Positions 25,665-34,336 are shown, counted from the stretch's first letter. The stretch: 64,000 nt of DNA from Micromonospora sp. KC606 (GCF_004348675.1 NZ_SMKN01000006.1:24293-88292), one strand, 5' to 3'. The notes: generated from the sequence alone by a model not told the origin. Numbers and translations are program-made.

Positions 25665-27215
25665 ATGTCCCGAACCCGCTCTCGGGTCTGGCTCGCCGCG
25701 GTGACGACGCTGTTCATGGCGCTGGCCGTCGGCGTCGCGCAGCCGGCCTCCGCCGCCCAGCCGGCGTTCGCCGCGCCGGGCCAGCCGGCATCCGCCGCGC
25801 AGCAGGCGTTCGCCGCGCCAGGCCAGCCGTACACCAACCCGATCAAATCGCAGAAAGGGGCCGACCCGTGGGTGGTGTGGCACGAGGGCAGCTACTACCT
25901 GATCACGACGACGTTCACCAACAAGCTGCTGATGCGTAGGTCGCCCACCCTGGCTGGCCTGGCGACCGCGCCGAGCGTGCAGGTCTGGGAGGACACCACG
26001 TCCTCACGCGGGACGAACTTCTGGGCCCCTGAGCTCCACTTCATCGACAACCGGTGGTACCTGTACTACTCCGGCGCCCGGGTCGGCGCCGCCTGCTGCG
26101 ACACGCAGCGCACCCACGTTCTGGAGAGCGCCGGTACGGACCCGATGGGGCCGTACACCCACAAGAACATGCTCGCCGGCTCGAACCTCACCCCCGGACC
26201 CGGCTGGCTGATCGACGCCAGTCCGATGCGGCTCAACGGCTCGCTCTACCTGCTCGGTAGCGGGTTCATCGGCGGCAGTGCGCAGAGCCTGGTGATCGCG
26301 CCGATGAGCAACCCGTACACGCTCGCGAGCAACACGTTCAGCATCATCTCGCGCCCCACCCACGCCTGGGAGCGGTCCAGCGACCCGGTCAACGAGGGTC
26401 CGGTGGCGCTGCAGCGCGACGGTAGGACGTTCATCGTCTTCTCCGCCAGCCAGTGCCAAACCCCCGACTACAAACTGGGCATGCTGACCTACGCCGGTGG
26501 CGATCCGCTGTCGGCCTCATCGTGGACCAAGACAGCCAACCCGATCTTCCAGCGCAACGACGCGAACCGCGTGTACGGGCCCGGCCACAACGGCTTCTTC
26601 ACCTCGCCGGACGGCACGGAGAGCTGGATCGTCTACCACGCCAACTCCTCCTCCAACGGTGGTTGTGGCAACGGGCGCACCACCCGGGCGCAGAAGTTCA
26701 CCTGGAACGCGGACGGCACGCCGAACCTGGGCACGCCGGTGGCGACCGGAGTGAGCCTGAACGGGCCAGCCGGCGAGACGGCGACCACCCCGACGGCGTA
26801 CCGGATCGTCAACCGCAACAGCGGCAAGTGCCTGGACGTCTCGGGCGGCGGCACGGCCGACGGCGCGGACGTCATCCAGTGGACCTGCCACAACGGCACG
26901 AACCAGCGGTGGCGGTTCGAGGATCTGGGCGACGACAACAGCCGGCTGGTCAACGTCGGCAGCGGCAAGGTGCTCGACGTCAACGCCTGCGGCTCCGCCG
27001 ACGGCGCCAACATCCAACAATGGTCGTGGTCGAACAACAACTGCCAGAAGTTCCGTCCGGTCGTCGCCGATCAGGGCGGCTGGGTGCGGCTGGTGAACCT
27101 CAACAGCGGCAAGGTCGCCGAGGTGGCCAACTGCGGCACCGCGGACGGGGCCGACGTACGCCAGTGGAGCCGGATGAACAGCAACTGCCAGCAGTGGCAA
27201 CTGCAGCCGGTGTAG
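25665..27215 (+). CDS. Secreted GH43 arabinanase/arabinofuranosidase-like enzyme with ricin-type CBM13
   Basis: A 516-aa secreted enzyme. A signal peptide ends near residue 30 (VAQPASA). The five-blade propeller shows the three GH43 acids: Asp67 in GADPWVVWHEGS, Asp184 in WLIDASPMRLNG and Glu244 in VNEGPVAL. From about residue 375 a ricin beta-trefoil follows, with three repeats around IQWTCHNGTNQRW, QQWSWSNNNCQKF and RQWSRMNSNCQQW. GH43 members act on arabinan, arabinoxylan or xylan side chains. GAAAGGG precedes ATG 25665. Between signal and propeller there is an in-frame duplication (repeat at 25755-25829) that also copies the ASA-A cleavage-like motif. Confidence 0.92.
   Translation: MSRTRSRVWLAAVTTLFMALAVGVAQPASAAQPAFAAPGQPASAAQQAFAAPGQPYTNPIKSQKGADPWVVWHEGSYYLITTTFTNKLLMRRSPTLAGLATAPSVQVWEDTTSSRGTNFWAPELHFIDNRWYLYYSGARVGAACCDTQRTHVLESAGTDPMGPYTHKNMLAGSNLTPGPGWLIDASPMRLNGSLYLLGSGFIGGSAQSLVIAPMSNPYTLASNTFSIISRPTHAWERSSDPVNEGPVALQRDGRTFIVFSASQCQTPDYKLGMLTYAGGDPLSASSWTKTANPIFQRNDANRVYGPGHNGFFTSPDGTESWIVYHANSSSNGGCGNGRTTRAQKFTWNADGTPNLGTPVATGVSLNGPAGETATTPTAYRIVNRNSGKCLDVSGGGTADGADVIQWTCHNGTNQRWRFEDLGDDNSRLVNVGSGKVLDVNACGSADGANIQQWSWSNNNCQKFRPVVADQGGWVRLVNLNSGKVAEVANCGTADGADVRQWSRMNSNCQQWQLQPV
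25755..25829 (+). repeat. In-frame direct repeat in the GH43 N-terminal region
   Basis: Two 33-bp near-identical copies (25755-25787 and 25797-25829) at a 42-bp period encode AQPAFAAPGQP and AQQAFAAPGQP joined by ASA. This produces an Ala/Pro/Gln-rich linker and a repeated signal-peptidase-like site. Confidence 0.85.
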
Positions 27216-27271
27216 GGCATGTGTGGGCGTGCCGTCCTCGCGACGACCGCCGCCTGATGACACGCTGATCC

Positions 27272-27327
27272 CGCAACGGGGCTCGCGAAGGTCCGAATCT
27301 TGGTTGGGCCACCCGAGCCCCGTTGCG
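27272..27327 (+). terminator. Long-stem hairpin after the GH43 gene
   Basis: Arms CGCAACGGGGCTCG and CGAGCCCCGTTGCG pair perfectly over 14 bases around a 28-base loop, 57 bases past the GH43 stop. It probably ends the transcript. The loop contains GGTCCGAATCT, which resembles a tRNA T-loop, but no tRNA can be folded. Confidence 0.5.
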
Positions 27328-27478
27328 TCTGGTCGGCCCGGCCACGGCAACAGCCCGCTCCTGGGCATCGGCCGCCACCTGCGGCGACAGGCCCCGTCTG
27401 CGGACCGCGCGCGGTGTGGGATTGTGGCGGCGCTCGAACGGTGGTATCGACGATCCATGACCGCTGGCGAGCCGTTCG

Positions 27479-27724
27479 GTGACCCAGCGGGGCAATCCGA
27501 TCACCGCACTGGAATGGACGATCCGCTGTGCCGCGCTGTTTCCGTCTTTCCCCCATTCCGCCACGGGGCCTGCGCCGTGGAACCTTGCGCAGCTCACCGA
27601 CAAACTCGGATGGCACGCGCTCCACGCCGCCGGGCAGCGGGTGACGGGCGAGGCGACGCCCGCGCCCGTGGTCGATGCCATCCGCGCCATCCAGAACAGG
27701 GGCAACCAGGCACCGGACGAATAG
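27479..27724 (+). CDS. Small hypothetical protein
   Basis: An 81-codon frame from GTG 27479 to TAG. It reads fairly protein-like in its second half (WNLAQLTDKLGWHALHAAG, then PAPVVDAIRAIQNRGN), with no cysteine cluster or signal. No good ribosome binding site is seen and I do not recognise it. It is convergent with terC. It may be a remnant or chance frame. Confidence 0.3.
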   Translation: MTQRGNPITALEWTIRCAALFPSFPHSATGPAPWNLAQLTDKLGWHALHAAGQRVTGEATPAPVVDAIRAIQNRGNQAPDE

Positions 27725-27744
27725 TGGCCGGGGCCGTCACGCTT

Positions 27745-28761
27745 CTACTGCCGTTCGGTGACGACCTCCGTCGAGCCCGGCGCCGCGTTACGGGTCGCGC
27801 GCAGGCTGGTGATCGTGACGGTGACCAGGACACCGACGATGACCAGGAGTGAGACCTCGGTGGGGATCTCCGGCACCCCGGACCAGATGCCGTGCGCCCA
27901 GTGCAGGCCGAGCTTGACGCCGATGAAGGCCAGGATGACGGCCAGGCCGTAGCTGAGGTGCACCAGCCGGCTCAGCGCCGCGTGCAGCACGAAGTACAGC
28001 GCCCGCAGGCCGAGCAGCGCGAAGGCGTTGGTGGCGAAGACGAGGTACGGGTCCTCGGTGATGCCGTAGACGGCGGGCACCGAGTCGATGGCGAAGACCA
28101 CGTCGGTGGCGAGGATCGCGACCACCACGAGCGCCAGCGGGGTGAGCGTCCGTCGACCGTCGACCCGCACGACCATCTTCGTGCCGTGGTACTCGTGGAC
28201 CACCGGCATGACGCGACGCAGCAGGCGCACCGAGCGCATGCCGCCGATGTCCACCGTCTGCTCGCGCCCGGTGACCGCGTCGCGCAGCAGCTTGGCCGCG
28301 GTGAACAGCAGGATCAACGCGAAGATCAGGAAGGCGAAGTCGAGGGTCTGCAACGCCGCGTGGCCCAGGGCGATGAAGACGCCACGCAGCACCAGCGCGC
28401 CGGTGATCCCGAACAGCAGCACCCGCTGGGCGAGCACGCTCGGCACCGCGAAGGCGGCCAGCAGCAGCATGAAGACGAAGAGGTTGTCGACCGACAGCGA
28501 CTTCTCGACCAGATAACCGGTGAGGTAGTCGAAGCCCCGTTCCGAGCCGAACTCGAACCAGACCCAGGCGCCGAAGGTCAGCGGCAGCGCCACGTAGAAG
28601 GCCGACCAGCCCAGCGCCTCTTTCAGCGACACCTCGTGCGGGCGGCGGGTGACCGCGAAGTCGAGCACCAGCAGGGCGATCACACCGGCGATGGTCACCG
28701 CCCAGAGCGACGGCGTACCCACCGACCCCGGGCCGGCAGCGGCAGACGACAGTTCGGGCAT
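27745..28761 (-). CDS. TerC family integral membrane protein, probable Mn2+ exporter
   Basis: A 338-aa membrane protein with about eight hydrophobic segments. TerC hallmarks are YLVEKSLSVDNLFVFMLLLA and VVAILATDVVFAIDSVPAVY, whose acidic residues lie within membrane helices. TerC/Alx proteins are linked to manganese export or metalation of secreted proteins. ATG 28761 follows GAGGAGG, a strong ribosome site that is part of a 9-bp hairpin, and a yybP-ykoY-like aptamer lies just upstream. Control by intracellular Mn2+ at the RNA level is therefore likely. The gene appears monocistronic. Confidence 0.92.
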   Translation of the reverse strand: MPELSSAAAGPGSVGTPSLWAVTIAGVIALLVLDFAVTRRPHEVSLKEALGWSAFYVALPLTFGAWVWFEFGSERGFDYLTGYLVEKSLSVDNLFVFMLLLAAFAVPSVLAQRVLLFGITGALVLRGVFIALGHAALQTLDFAFLIFALILLFTAAKLLRDAVTGREQTVDIGGMRSVRLLRRVMPVVHEYHGTKMVVRVDGRRTLTPLALVVVAILATDVVFAIDSVPAVYGITEDPYLVFATNAFALLGLRALYFVLHAALSRLVHLSYGLAVILAFIGVKLGLHWAHGIWSGVPEIPTEVSLLVIVGVLVTVTITSLRATRNAAPGSTEVVTERQ

Positions 28762-28768
28762 GAGTCCT

Positions 28769-28796
28769 CCTCGAACACCTGTCACATTGTTCGAGG
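28769..28796 (-). promoter_or_regulatory. Ribosome-site-masking hairpin of the terC leader
   Basis: In the minus-strand transcript CCTCGAACA pairs exactly with TGTTCGAGG across a ten-base loop. The second arm runs into the GAGGAGG ribosome site, so the stem would hide part of it. The first arm begins inside the conserved 3' end of the riboswitch aptamer (GAAGGAGACC), so ligand-bound and masking folds should exclude each other. Confidence 0.65.
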
Positions 28797-28892
28797 TCTC
28801 CTTCACCCACGTGTCGTGGGCAACCACCCGAGGCGCACTCCGGGTGCGCCGTACTGACCGGCATGGCTCGTGGGAAGTACTCCCCTCGCACT
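28795..28892 (-). ncRNA. yybP-ykoY family Mn2+ riboswitch (aptamer)
   Basis: The terC leader carries the three conserved pieces of this class in order: GGGGAGTACTTCCC (28885-28872), the internal GGTCAGTACGGCGC region (about 28859-28846) and the closing GAAGGAGACC (28804-28795). Two further stems (GGCGCACCC/GAGTGCGCC-like and CCCACG/CGTGGG) fall between. The class is known to sense Mn2+ and to control TerC/Alx genes, which is the gene here. Confidence 0.75.
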
Positions 28893-29061
28893 GACAAGGT
28901 TAGGGCAGCCAGACTCCGCCCGCTCTGGTCCGGGCACTGAACGACGCCGGTGCTGCGGGTGACCGTGGCCGTTGAGCCAACGGTTGCCATGCACAACGCT
29001 CGGCCGGGATACCCCATCGAGCGCCTCGCTCAGCTCCTCGCCGTCGCCGACTTCGTGCTGA

Positions 29062-29259
29062 TCAGGCCAGGTCGGTTACCCGGGCGACGAAGGTCCGCCA
29101 GGACTGGCGGGAGAAGGCCAGCACCGGCCCGGCTCCGACGTCCTTTGAGTCGCGGACGTAGACCGCCGCCGAGAGGTTGTCGGCGACCTCCACACAGGTG
29201 CCGCCGTTGGTGGACGAGCGGGACGACTTCCGCCAGTGAGCACCCGTCAGGTTGTCCAT
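29062..29259 (-). CDS. DUF397 domain protein
   Basis: A 65-aa protein with the DUF397 pattern: AHWRKSSRSSTNGGTCVEVA, then VRDSKDVGAGPVLAFSRQSW. DUF397 genes in actinobacteria almost always follow an XRE regulator with a DUF5753 domain, and some pairs affect development. Its ATG 29259 lies 13 bases inside the end of that regulator, so they are coupled. Confidence 0.92.
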   Translation of the reverse strand: MDNLTGAHWRKSSRSSTNGGTCVEVADNLSAAVYVRDSKDVGAGPVLAFSRQSWRTFVARVTDLA

Positions 29260-30047
29260 GTCTTCGCCACTTCCTTGAGTACGTCGAGTGTCTGGCCGAG
29301 CGGGAGGGCTTCGCCCCGGACCGCGTCCCACGACAGTCCCAGATGAGCGATCGAGTCGGGCTGCCCTACGGTCTGCGATTTTAGCTGGTGGTCCGCGCAC
29401 CCGGCGCGTGATCCGTCGGGCATGTCGGCCAGGATGAACGCCCCGGCGAGACCTGAGTAGATGCCAGCGGACAGCGGCACGATGTGCAACTGGATATGGG
29501 GCTGCTCCGCGCAGGTCAGCAGGTGCTCGATCTGCTCGGCCATCACGTCGGGGCCGCCGCAGGCCCGCCGCACGACCATCTCGTCCAAAACCACGAAGAG
29601 CTGTGGGCCGGGGTCGCGAGCGAGGACCGACTGCCGTTCCAGCCGTGCCGCGACACGCTGGTCAAGCTCCGAGACCGGCACCCGCGCCGCGCGGAACGTC
29701 GCCCGCGCGTACGCCTCGGTCTGTAGCAGGCCCGGCACGAAGGCGTGTTCGTACCAGCGCAGCGCCGTTGCTTCCCGCTCGATCTCCATCCACTCGCGCA
29801 GCCAGACCGGCGCGGCGTCGGCCTTGACCAGCTCGTTCCAGAGCGTCGTGAAGTACTCACCGGTGTGTAACGCGGTGTCAACGGCGGTCAGGTAGGGCAG
29901 GGTCGGCGGCTTCGTTCCGGTCTCGATGGCGCTCACCTGAGAGTCCGAGCAGAAGACCAGCTCGCCGAGCTGCGCCTGAGTCAGCCCGGCGGTCGTGCGG
30001 CGTCGCCTCAACTCGCGCAGCAGAAACTCAGACGGCGAGATTCCCAC
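29247..30047 (-). CDS. XRE family regulator with DUF5753 (Scr1 type)
   Basis: A 266-aa DNA-binding protein. The N-terminal helix-turn-helix (SEFLLRELRRRRTTAGLTQA, then SQVSAIETG) is followed by the DUF5753 domain (WYEHAFVPGLLQTEAYARA). I chose GTG 30047 because homologues usually begin just before SPSEFLL and GGAAGG lies upstream; ATG 30098 would add 17 residues. It overlaps the DUF397 gene. The pair is a common actinobacterial regulator-effector unit that some databases treat as a toxin-antitoxin-like system. Confidence 0.88.
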   Translation of the reverse strand: MGISPSEFLLRELRRRRTTAGLTQAQLGELVFCSDSQVSAIETGTKPPTLPYLTAVDTALHTGEYFTTLWNELVKADAAPVWLREWMEIEREATALRWYEHAFVPGLLQTEAYARATFRAARVPVSELDQRVAARLERQSVLARDPGPQLFVVLDEMVVRRACGGPDVMAEQIEHLLTCAEQPHIQLHIVPLSAGIYSGLAGAFILADMPDGSRAGCADHQLKSQTVGQPDSIAHLGLSWDAVRGEALPLGQTLDVLKEVAKTWTT

Positions 30048-30288
30048 GGTTTCCACAACCTTCCACGGTGCTCCGCACGGTTCCGCGTTGGCCCGCATCC
30101 GAGGGCTGCGTTCCGTGATCACGCGGTAACTATTCCGAACCTGTTGGGTCCGCGTCCAGGGTGGAAGAACAAGCGGCGCGAGCCGGTGGAGGCATCCGAA
30201 GCCCGCCGGTCGCGCTGTCGGGGGCCGTCCATGGACGACGCAGACCGGGGTGGCCCCATCCACACCTTCGACGGATTGGGGAAGCTCC

Positions 30289-30459
30289 GTGCCCGACAAA
30301 CCGGACCCGAGGCCCGCGCCGCAGGACGATCCGCCGGCCCGGCCGATCGTCCCGGGACCGATCGGCCCGCTGATCCCGCCGTGGCGTGGCCCTGGTCGGG
30401 TGACGAACGTCGTTCCCGCGGCTCGCTGGGCCGCCGGCCGCAACCGGGGGCAGGCGTGA
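30289..30459 (+). CDS. Small proline-rich hypothetical protein
   Basis: A 56-aa protein from GTG 30289 (GGGGAAG nearby upstream), rich in Pro (PDKPDPRPAPQDDPPARP). Its stop overlaps the start of the next small gene (GTGA). Function unknown; the overlap chain of three tiny genes divergent from the XRE/DUF397 pair is the main support for it being real. Confidence 0.55.
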   Translation: MPDKPDPRPAPQDDPPARPIVPGPIGPLIPPWRGPGRVTNVVPAARWAAGRNRGQA

Positions 30460-30731
30460 CGGACCGGACGATCACCGCCGGTGACGTGCTCCGGCTGGCC
30501 CGCGAGGCGTCGCCGCAGTTCGCCACACCGATCCGCGTCCGGGTGATCCGGGTGCTCGACTGGCCGACCTACCACGGCTGGCGCTGGATCGACGCGTACG
30601 AGTTGAACCGGGCGGGCGACGCGACCCGCCGGCGGACGCTGTACGTCCGCGTCGAGGGCGTCCGCCGGCTGACCGTGCCGGCGACGCGAGCCCGCCGCCG
30701 GCCGCAGCATTGGGCGGCGGTCACGGCATGA
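30456..30731 (+). CDS. Small hypothetical protein
   Basis: A 91-aa protein starting VTDRTITAGDVLRLAREASP and containing IRVRVIRVLDWPTYHGWRWI, a beta-rich, basic small domain. It overlaps its neighbours on both sides by four bases (GTGA at the front, ATGA at the end). I do not recognise a family with known function. Confidence 0.65.
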   Translation: MTDRTITAGDVLRLAREASPQFATPIRVRVIRVLDWPTYHGWRWIDAYELNRAGDATRRRTLYVRVEGVRRLTVPATRARRRPQHWAAVTA

Positions 30732-30964
30732 CCGCCCACACGCCGCTGCGCCCGACCTGGCTGTGCCGGGTCGACGCCCACCCGTGGCCGTGCGGCGCGG
30801 CGAAACTCGCGCTCCTCGACCACTACCGCGAGCACCCTGCCGAACTGGTCGCCCACCTCGACGCCCTGCGGGAAACGGCCCACCACGACCTGACCGACCT
30901 CGACGGCGGCCGCGAGCCGAACCTCACCGACCGCTTCGTGACCTGGGCACGCACCCGGTCCTGA
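30728..30964 (+). CDS. Small hypothetical protein with Cys/His-Trp N-terminal motif
   Basis: A 78-aa protein. RPTWLCRVDAHPWPCG near the N-terminus resembles short actinobacterial proteins often loosely labelled flavin reductase, but the size excludes a full flavin enzyme. A helical acidic C-terminus follows (LVAHLDALRETAHHDLTDLD). It is the last of three overlapping genes and converges on the permease gene at 31029. Confidence 0.65.
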   Translation: MTAHTPLRPTWLCRVDAHPWPCGAAKLALLDHYREHPAELVAHLDALRETAHHDLTDLDGGREPNLTDRFVTWARTRS

Positions 30965-31028
30965 CCCCTCCCGGCCGCGCCCGCGAGCCGGCTGCGCCTT
31001 CGCGCGGACGCCGACGAGGACGAAACTG

Positions 31029-32795
31029 CTACCCGGGCAGCGACGCGCGGCGTCCCGAGGCCACCCCGGACACGGCGAGCACGGAGAGCAGGACGAGCGC
31101 GCAGGCCGGACCGAGCACCGTCCAGGGCGCCAGTTCCGCGTACGGCTGGTTCTCCAGCAGCAGGCGGCCCCACTCCGGGGTGGGTGGCTGCTCGCCCAGG
31201 CCGAGGAAGCCGAGCGAGGCCAGCACGAGAATGGTGGTGGGCAGGCGTAGCAGGGCGTTGCGCAGAACGGCGGGCAGCACCGCCGGCAGCAGGTGGCGGC
31301 GCAGCAGATGTGCCGGGCCGGCGCCGAACGCGATCGACGCGTGCAGGTGACCGCTCGCCCGTTCCTGCTCCAGCAGCGCCGCCGCCTGGGCGGCGTACGG
31401 GGTCCAGGCGACCAGGCACACCGCCCCGGCTGCACCCCACACCGACGGTCCGGTGACCGCGGTCGTCAGCAGCCCGACCAGCACGGCCGGCAGGGTCGAC
31501 ATCACCTCGGTCAGGCCGGCGCTCACCTTTCCCGCCGTGGCGAGCAGCAGCCCGACGACGATGCTGACCACCGTCACCGCGACGGCCACGCCCGTCGTGC
31601 GCACCGCGCCGTGGCCCAGTCGGGCCAGCAGGTCACGACCGAGCGCGTCCGTGCCCAACGGGTGCGCGGCCGAGGGGGACAGCAGGCGGGCCGCCGTGTC
31701 CACGTGCAGCGGGTCGCGCAGCAGCCCGGCCACGACCAGCGTGAACAGGGCCAGCGCGCAGAATCCGGCGGCCCGGCGGGCGGCGCGTGAGCGCGGCAGG
31801 GCCGGTGGGTGCAGGGCGGGCAGCGCTCCGTCCCGCAGGGCGGGGCCGAGCAGGGCGCGGCGCACGGCCTGGATGAGCAGGCCGGCGGCGACGCCGAGCA
31901 GGACGAGGACCAGGGTCGCGGTCTGCAGCGGCGGGAGGTCCTGCGCCACGGCGGCGTCCAGGGCGAGCCGGCCGAGCCCCGGAATGTTGAAGATCTTCTC
32001 CACCGCGACCGCGCCGCCGACCAGGGCGACGACGGTGGGCAGGAGTTGGGGGAGCACCCCGGCCAGCGTGCGACGCAGCGCATGTCGGGCGAGGTAGCCG
32101 GGCGGGAACCCGCAGCCGTGCCAGGTCCGTACCCATGTCTCGTTGAGGGTGGCGGGCAGCGACTGGTCGAGCAGGCCGCCAATCATCGCCCCGGACGGCA
32201 CACCGAGGGCGAGCGCCGGCAGCACCATCGACCCCGGTCCCTCCCAGCCGCTGGACGGGAACCAACCCAGCCACACCCCGAACAGGGTGGCGAGCAGCGA
32301 GGCGAGGAGAAACTTGGGCAGCGCGGCGACCGCGGCGGCCCCGGTGCCCGCCCGGCCCCGCCGCAGCCGCCGCCGGGATCCGAGGTACAGGGTCCGGGCG
32401 CTGATCAGCGCGGCCACCGCGATGGTGACCACGAGCGCGCCGAGCATCAACGTGACGGAAACCCCCAGCGCGGTCGTCACCTGTGGCAGGACCGGTTCAC
32501 CCGAGACCCAGGAGACACCCGCGTCGCCGCGCGGCAGCCCAGCCAGCCAGGTCGCGAGATGCCTGACCGGCCCGGCGTCCAGGCCCAGTTGCTCCCGTAC
32601 GGCAGCCAGCTGCGCCGGGGTGGGGTCCTGGTCGGCGGAGCGGGCCCGCAGCACCGTCAGCGCCGGGTCGGTTCCCGACAGCCAGGGCAGCAGGGCGACC
32701 GCCGCCAGCAGGGTGGTCCCGGCGACGACGCGGCCGACACCCGCCCGCCACCGGGCGGAGCGGGCGTCGGCGCCAGTCGACGGGGCGTTGCTCAT
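31029..32795 (-). CDS. Fused DppB-DppC type ABC transporter permease (unit 1)
   Basis: A 588-aa membrane protein joining two permeases of the peptide/nickel/opine class. The first half starts with VALLPWLSGTDPAL and keeps a DppB-like core (GGAVAVEKIFNIPGLGRL). The second half carries the DppC signature HPLGTDALGRDLLARLGHGA and ends with LGFLGLGEQPPTPEWGRLL. Fusion into one chain is unusual because the halves are normally separate genes. It starts three bases after the stop of its binding protein gene. No ATPase gene is nearby. The head-to-head paralogue at 36045 has the same fusion. Confidence 0.9.
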   Translation of the reverse strand: MSNAPSTGADARSARWRAGVGRVVAGTTLLAAVALLPWLSGTDPALTVLRARSADQDPTPAQLAAVREQLGLDAGPVRHLATWLAGLPRGDAGVSWVSGEPVLPQVTTALGVSVTLMLGALVVTIAVAALISARTLYLGSRRRLRRGRAGTGAAAVAALPKFLLASLLATLFGVWLGWFPSSGWEGPGSMVLPALALGVPSGAMIGGLLDQSLPATLNETWVRTWHGCGFPPGYLARHALRRTLAGVLPQLLPTVVALVGGAVAVEKIFNIPGLGRLALDAAVAQDLPPLQTATLVLVLLGVAAGLLIQAVRRALLGPALRDGALPALHPPALPRSRAARRAAGFCALALFTLVVAGLLRDPLHVDTAARLLSPSAAHPLGTDALGRDLLARLGHGAVRTTGVAVAVTVVSIVVGLLLATAGKVSAGLTEVMSTLPAVLVGLLTTAVTGPSVWGAAGAVCLVAWTPYAAQAAALLEQERASGHLHASIAFGAGPAHLLRRHLLPAVLPAVLRNALLRLPTTILVLASLGFLGLGEQPPTPEWGRLLLENQPYAELAPWTVLGPACALVLLSVLAVSGVASGRRASLPG

Positions 32796-32798
32796 CCG

Positions 32799-34322
32799 CT
32801 ACTTCAGGCGGGTGTCGACGTCGATCAGCGAGCGTTCGCGGGGGTCGAGAAGCACACCCTCGACGTCGGCGCTGATGCCCTGCACGACTTTTTCGTGAAC
32901 CAGCGGCACGACGGCGTCGGTGCGTAGGATCTCCGCCTCGGCCCGCATGATCAACTGCTGCCGCTTCGCGGTGTCGCCTTCCTTCGCGGCCGACGCGATG
33001 GCCTGGTCGACCCTGGTGTCCTTCAGGCGGGCGATGTTGTAGACGCCGTTGCTCGTGAAGTCGCTGGCCAGGAACGCGACCGCGTCTCCGGTGTCGAGGA
33101 GCGTCACGCGGGAGAAGACGAGCGCGTCGTACCGGCCCGCGAGCAGGTCGGCCTCCATCTGCGTGTACTCGCGCACGTCCTGCCGCACCGTGAACCCGGC
33201 CTTCTCCAACTGCTGCTGGAGGACGGTCGCGGCCTCGGGCAGTTCGGCCCGGTTGGTGTACGTGGCCAGGCGTACCGTCCGGCCGTTGGTCAACGATCTG
33301 ACCTGCGCGGGAGTCGCGGCCTTCGCTCGGCCGGTCACCTCGACCCGCTTGTCGGCCGCCCAGGCGACAGCCGGCCCGAACAGGCCCTGCGCGGGGTCGG
33401 CGTACCCGCCGAAGACCGAGTCGACGAGGGCGGAACCATCCACCGCCTCGCGGGCCGCCGCGCGCAGCGAGGGGTCGGCGAAGACGCCGCCGGCGGTGTT
33501 GAGGACCAGGCTGTCGGTCCGCACCGAGGGCACCTCGTGGCGGGTGTCGGGGTCCAGTAGTTTCGCCTGCGAGGTGGGGATCCACTCGGCGATGTCGACC
33601 TCGCCGGAGCGCAGGGCGTTGGCGCGCGCGGTGCCGTCGGCGATCCAGGTCACGTCGATGCCGGACGCCTTGGCCCGGCCGCCCCAGTAGCCGTCGAAAC
33701 GGTTCAGGGTGGCTCCGGTCTTCCCGGTGAGCTTGGTGATCACGAAGGGGCCGGTTCCGGTGCCGACCGGGCTGACGGTTCCGTCCGCCGCGTACGCCTT
33801 GGCGGAGAGGATGGCCAGCGCGGGGCTGGCGAGCCGCAGCGGGAGCACCGGGTCGGGGGTCTTCGTGCTGATCGTGACGGTGTCGGCGTCCTCGGCCTTG
33901 GCGGTCAATGTCACGTCGCTGAGCACGCGGGGCTTGGTCTTGGCCGCGTTGGCGTGGTCGAGGGCGTTGACGACGGACTCGGCGGTGACCTCGCTGCCGT
34001 CCTGGAAGGTGGCCTTACGCAGTTCGAAGACCCAGGTGGTGGCGTTGGTCTGGGCCCAGGAACTCGCCAGCGCCGGCGCGGCGGCTCCGTCCCCGCCCAG
34101 TGCGGTGAGGCCTTCGGCCACGGAGAGCTTGCTCAGCACGGTGGCGTCGTTGCTGTACGGGGAGAGGGCCTGCACCGGTGGCACCGCGAGGGCGACCCGC
34201 AGGCGGCCGGCCGGGCCGGCTCCCGCGCCCGGGGACGAGCCATCCTCGCCCGAGGCGAAACAGCCGGCCAGCAGCGGGGTGACGGCGATCGCCGTGAGGA
34301 GGGAACGGAAGGTCGTGCGCAT
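32799..34322 (-). CDS. SBP_bac_5 substrate-binding lipoprotein, iron-box controlled (unit 1)
   Basis: A 507-aa binding protein of the peptide/nickel/opine family. The signal is lipoprotein type (SLLTAIAVTPLLAGC). Family text includes TTWVFELRKATFQDGSEVTA and GTGPFVITKLTGKTGATLNR. ATG 34322 has no ribosome site, but a TATAAG -10 ends 10 bases before it, so a nearly leaderless mRNA is likely. A near-consensus IdeR/DmdR iron box lies over this promoter at 34337-34355. Uptake of a metal-chelator complex when iron is low is the best inference. Confidence 0.9.
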   Translation of the reverse strand: MRTTFRSLLTAIAVTPLLAGCFASGEDGSSPGAGAGPAGRLRVALAVPPVQALSPYSNDATVLSKLSVAEGLTALGGDGAAAPALASSWAQTNATTWVFELRKATFQDGSEVTAESVVNALDHANAAKTKPRVLSDVTLTAKAEDADTVTISTKTPDPVLPLRLASPALAILSAKAYAADGTVSPVGTGTGPFVITKLTGKTGATLNRFDGYWGGRAKASGIDVTWIADGTARANALRSGEVDIAEWIPTSQAKLLDPDTRHEVPSVRTDSLVLNTAGGVFADPSLRAAAREAVDGSALVDSVFGGYADPAQGLFGPAVAWAADKRVEVTGRAKAATPAQVRSLTNGRTVRLATYTNRAELPEAATVLQQQLEKAGFTVRQDVREYTQMEADLLAGRYDALVFSRVTLLDTGDAVAFLASDFTSNGVYNIARLKDTRVDQAIASAAKEGDTAKRQQLIMRAEAEILRTDAVVPLVHEKVVQGISADVEGVLLDPRERSLIDVDTRLK

Positions 34323-34336
34323 GGTGGGGGAGCTTA

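Noticed and set aside
27286..27327. Possible tRNA gene
   Set aside because: Only a T-loop-like decamer is present; no acceptor, D or anticodon arm can be paired.
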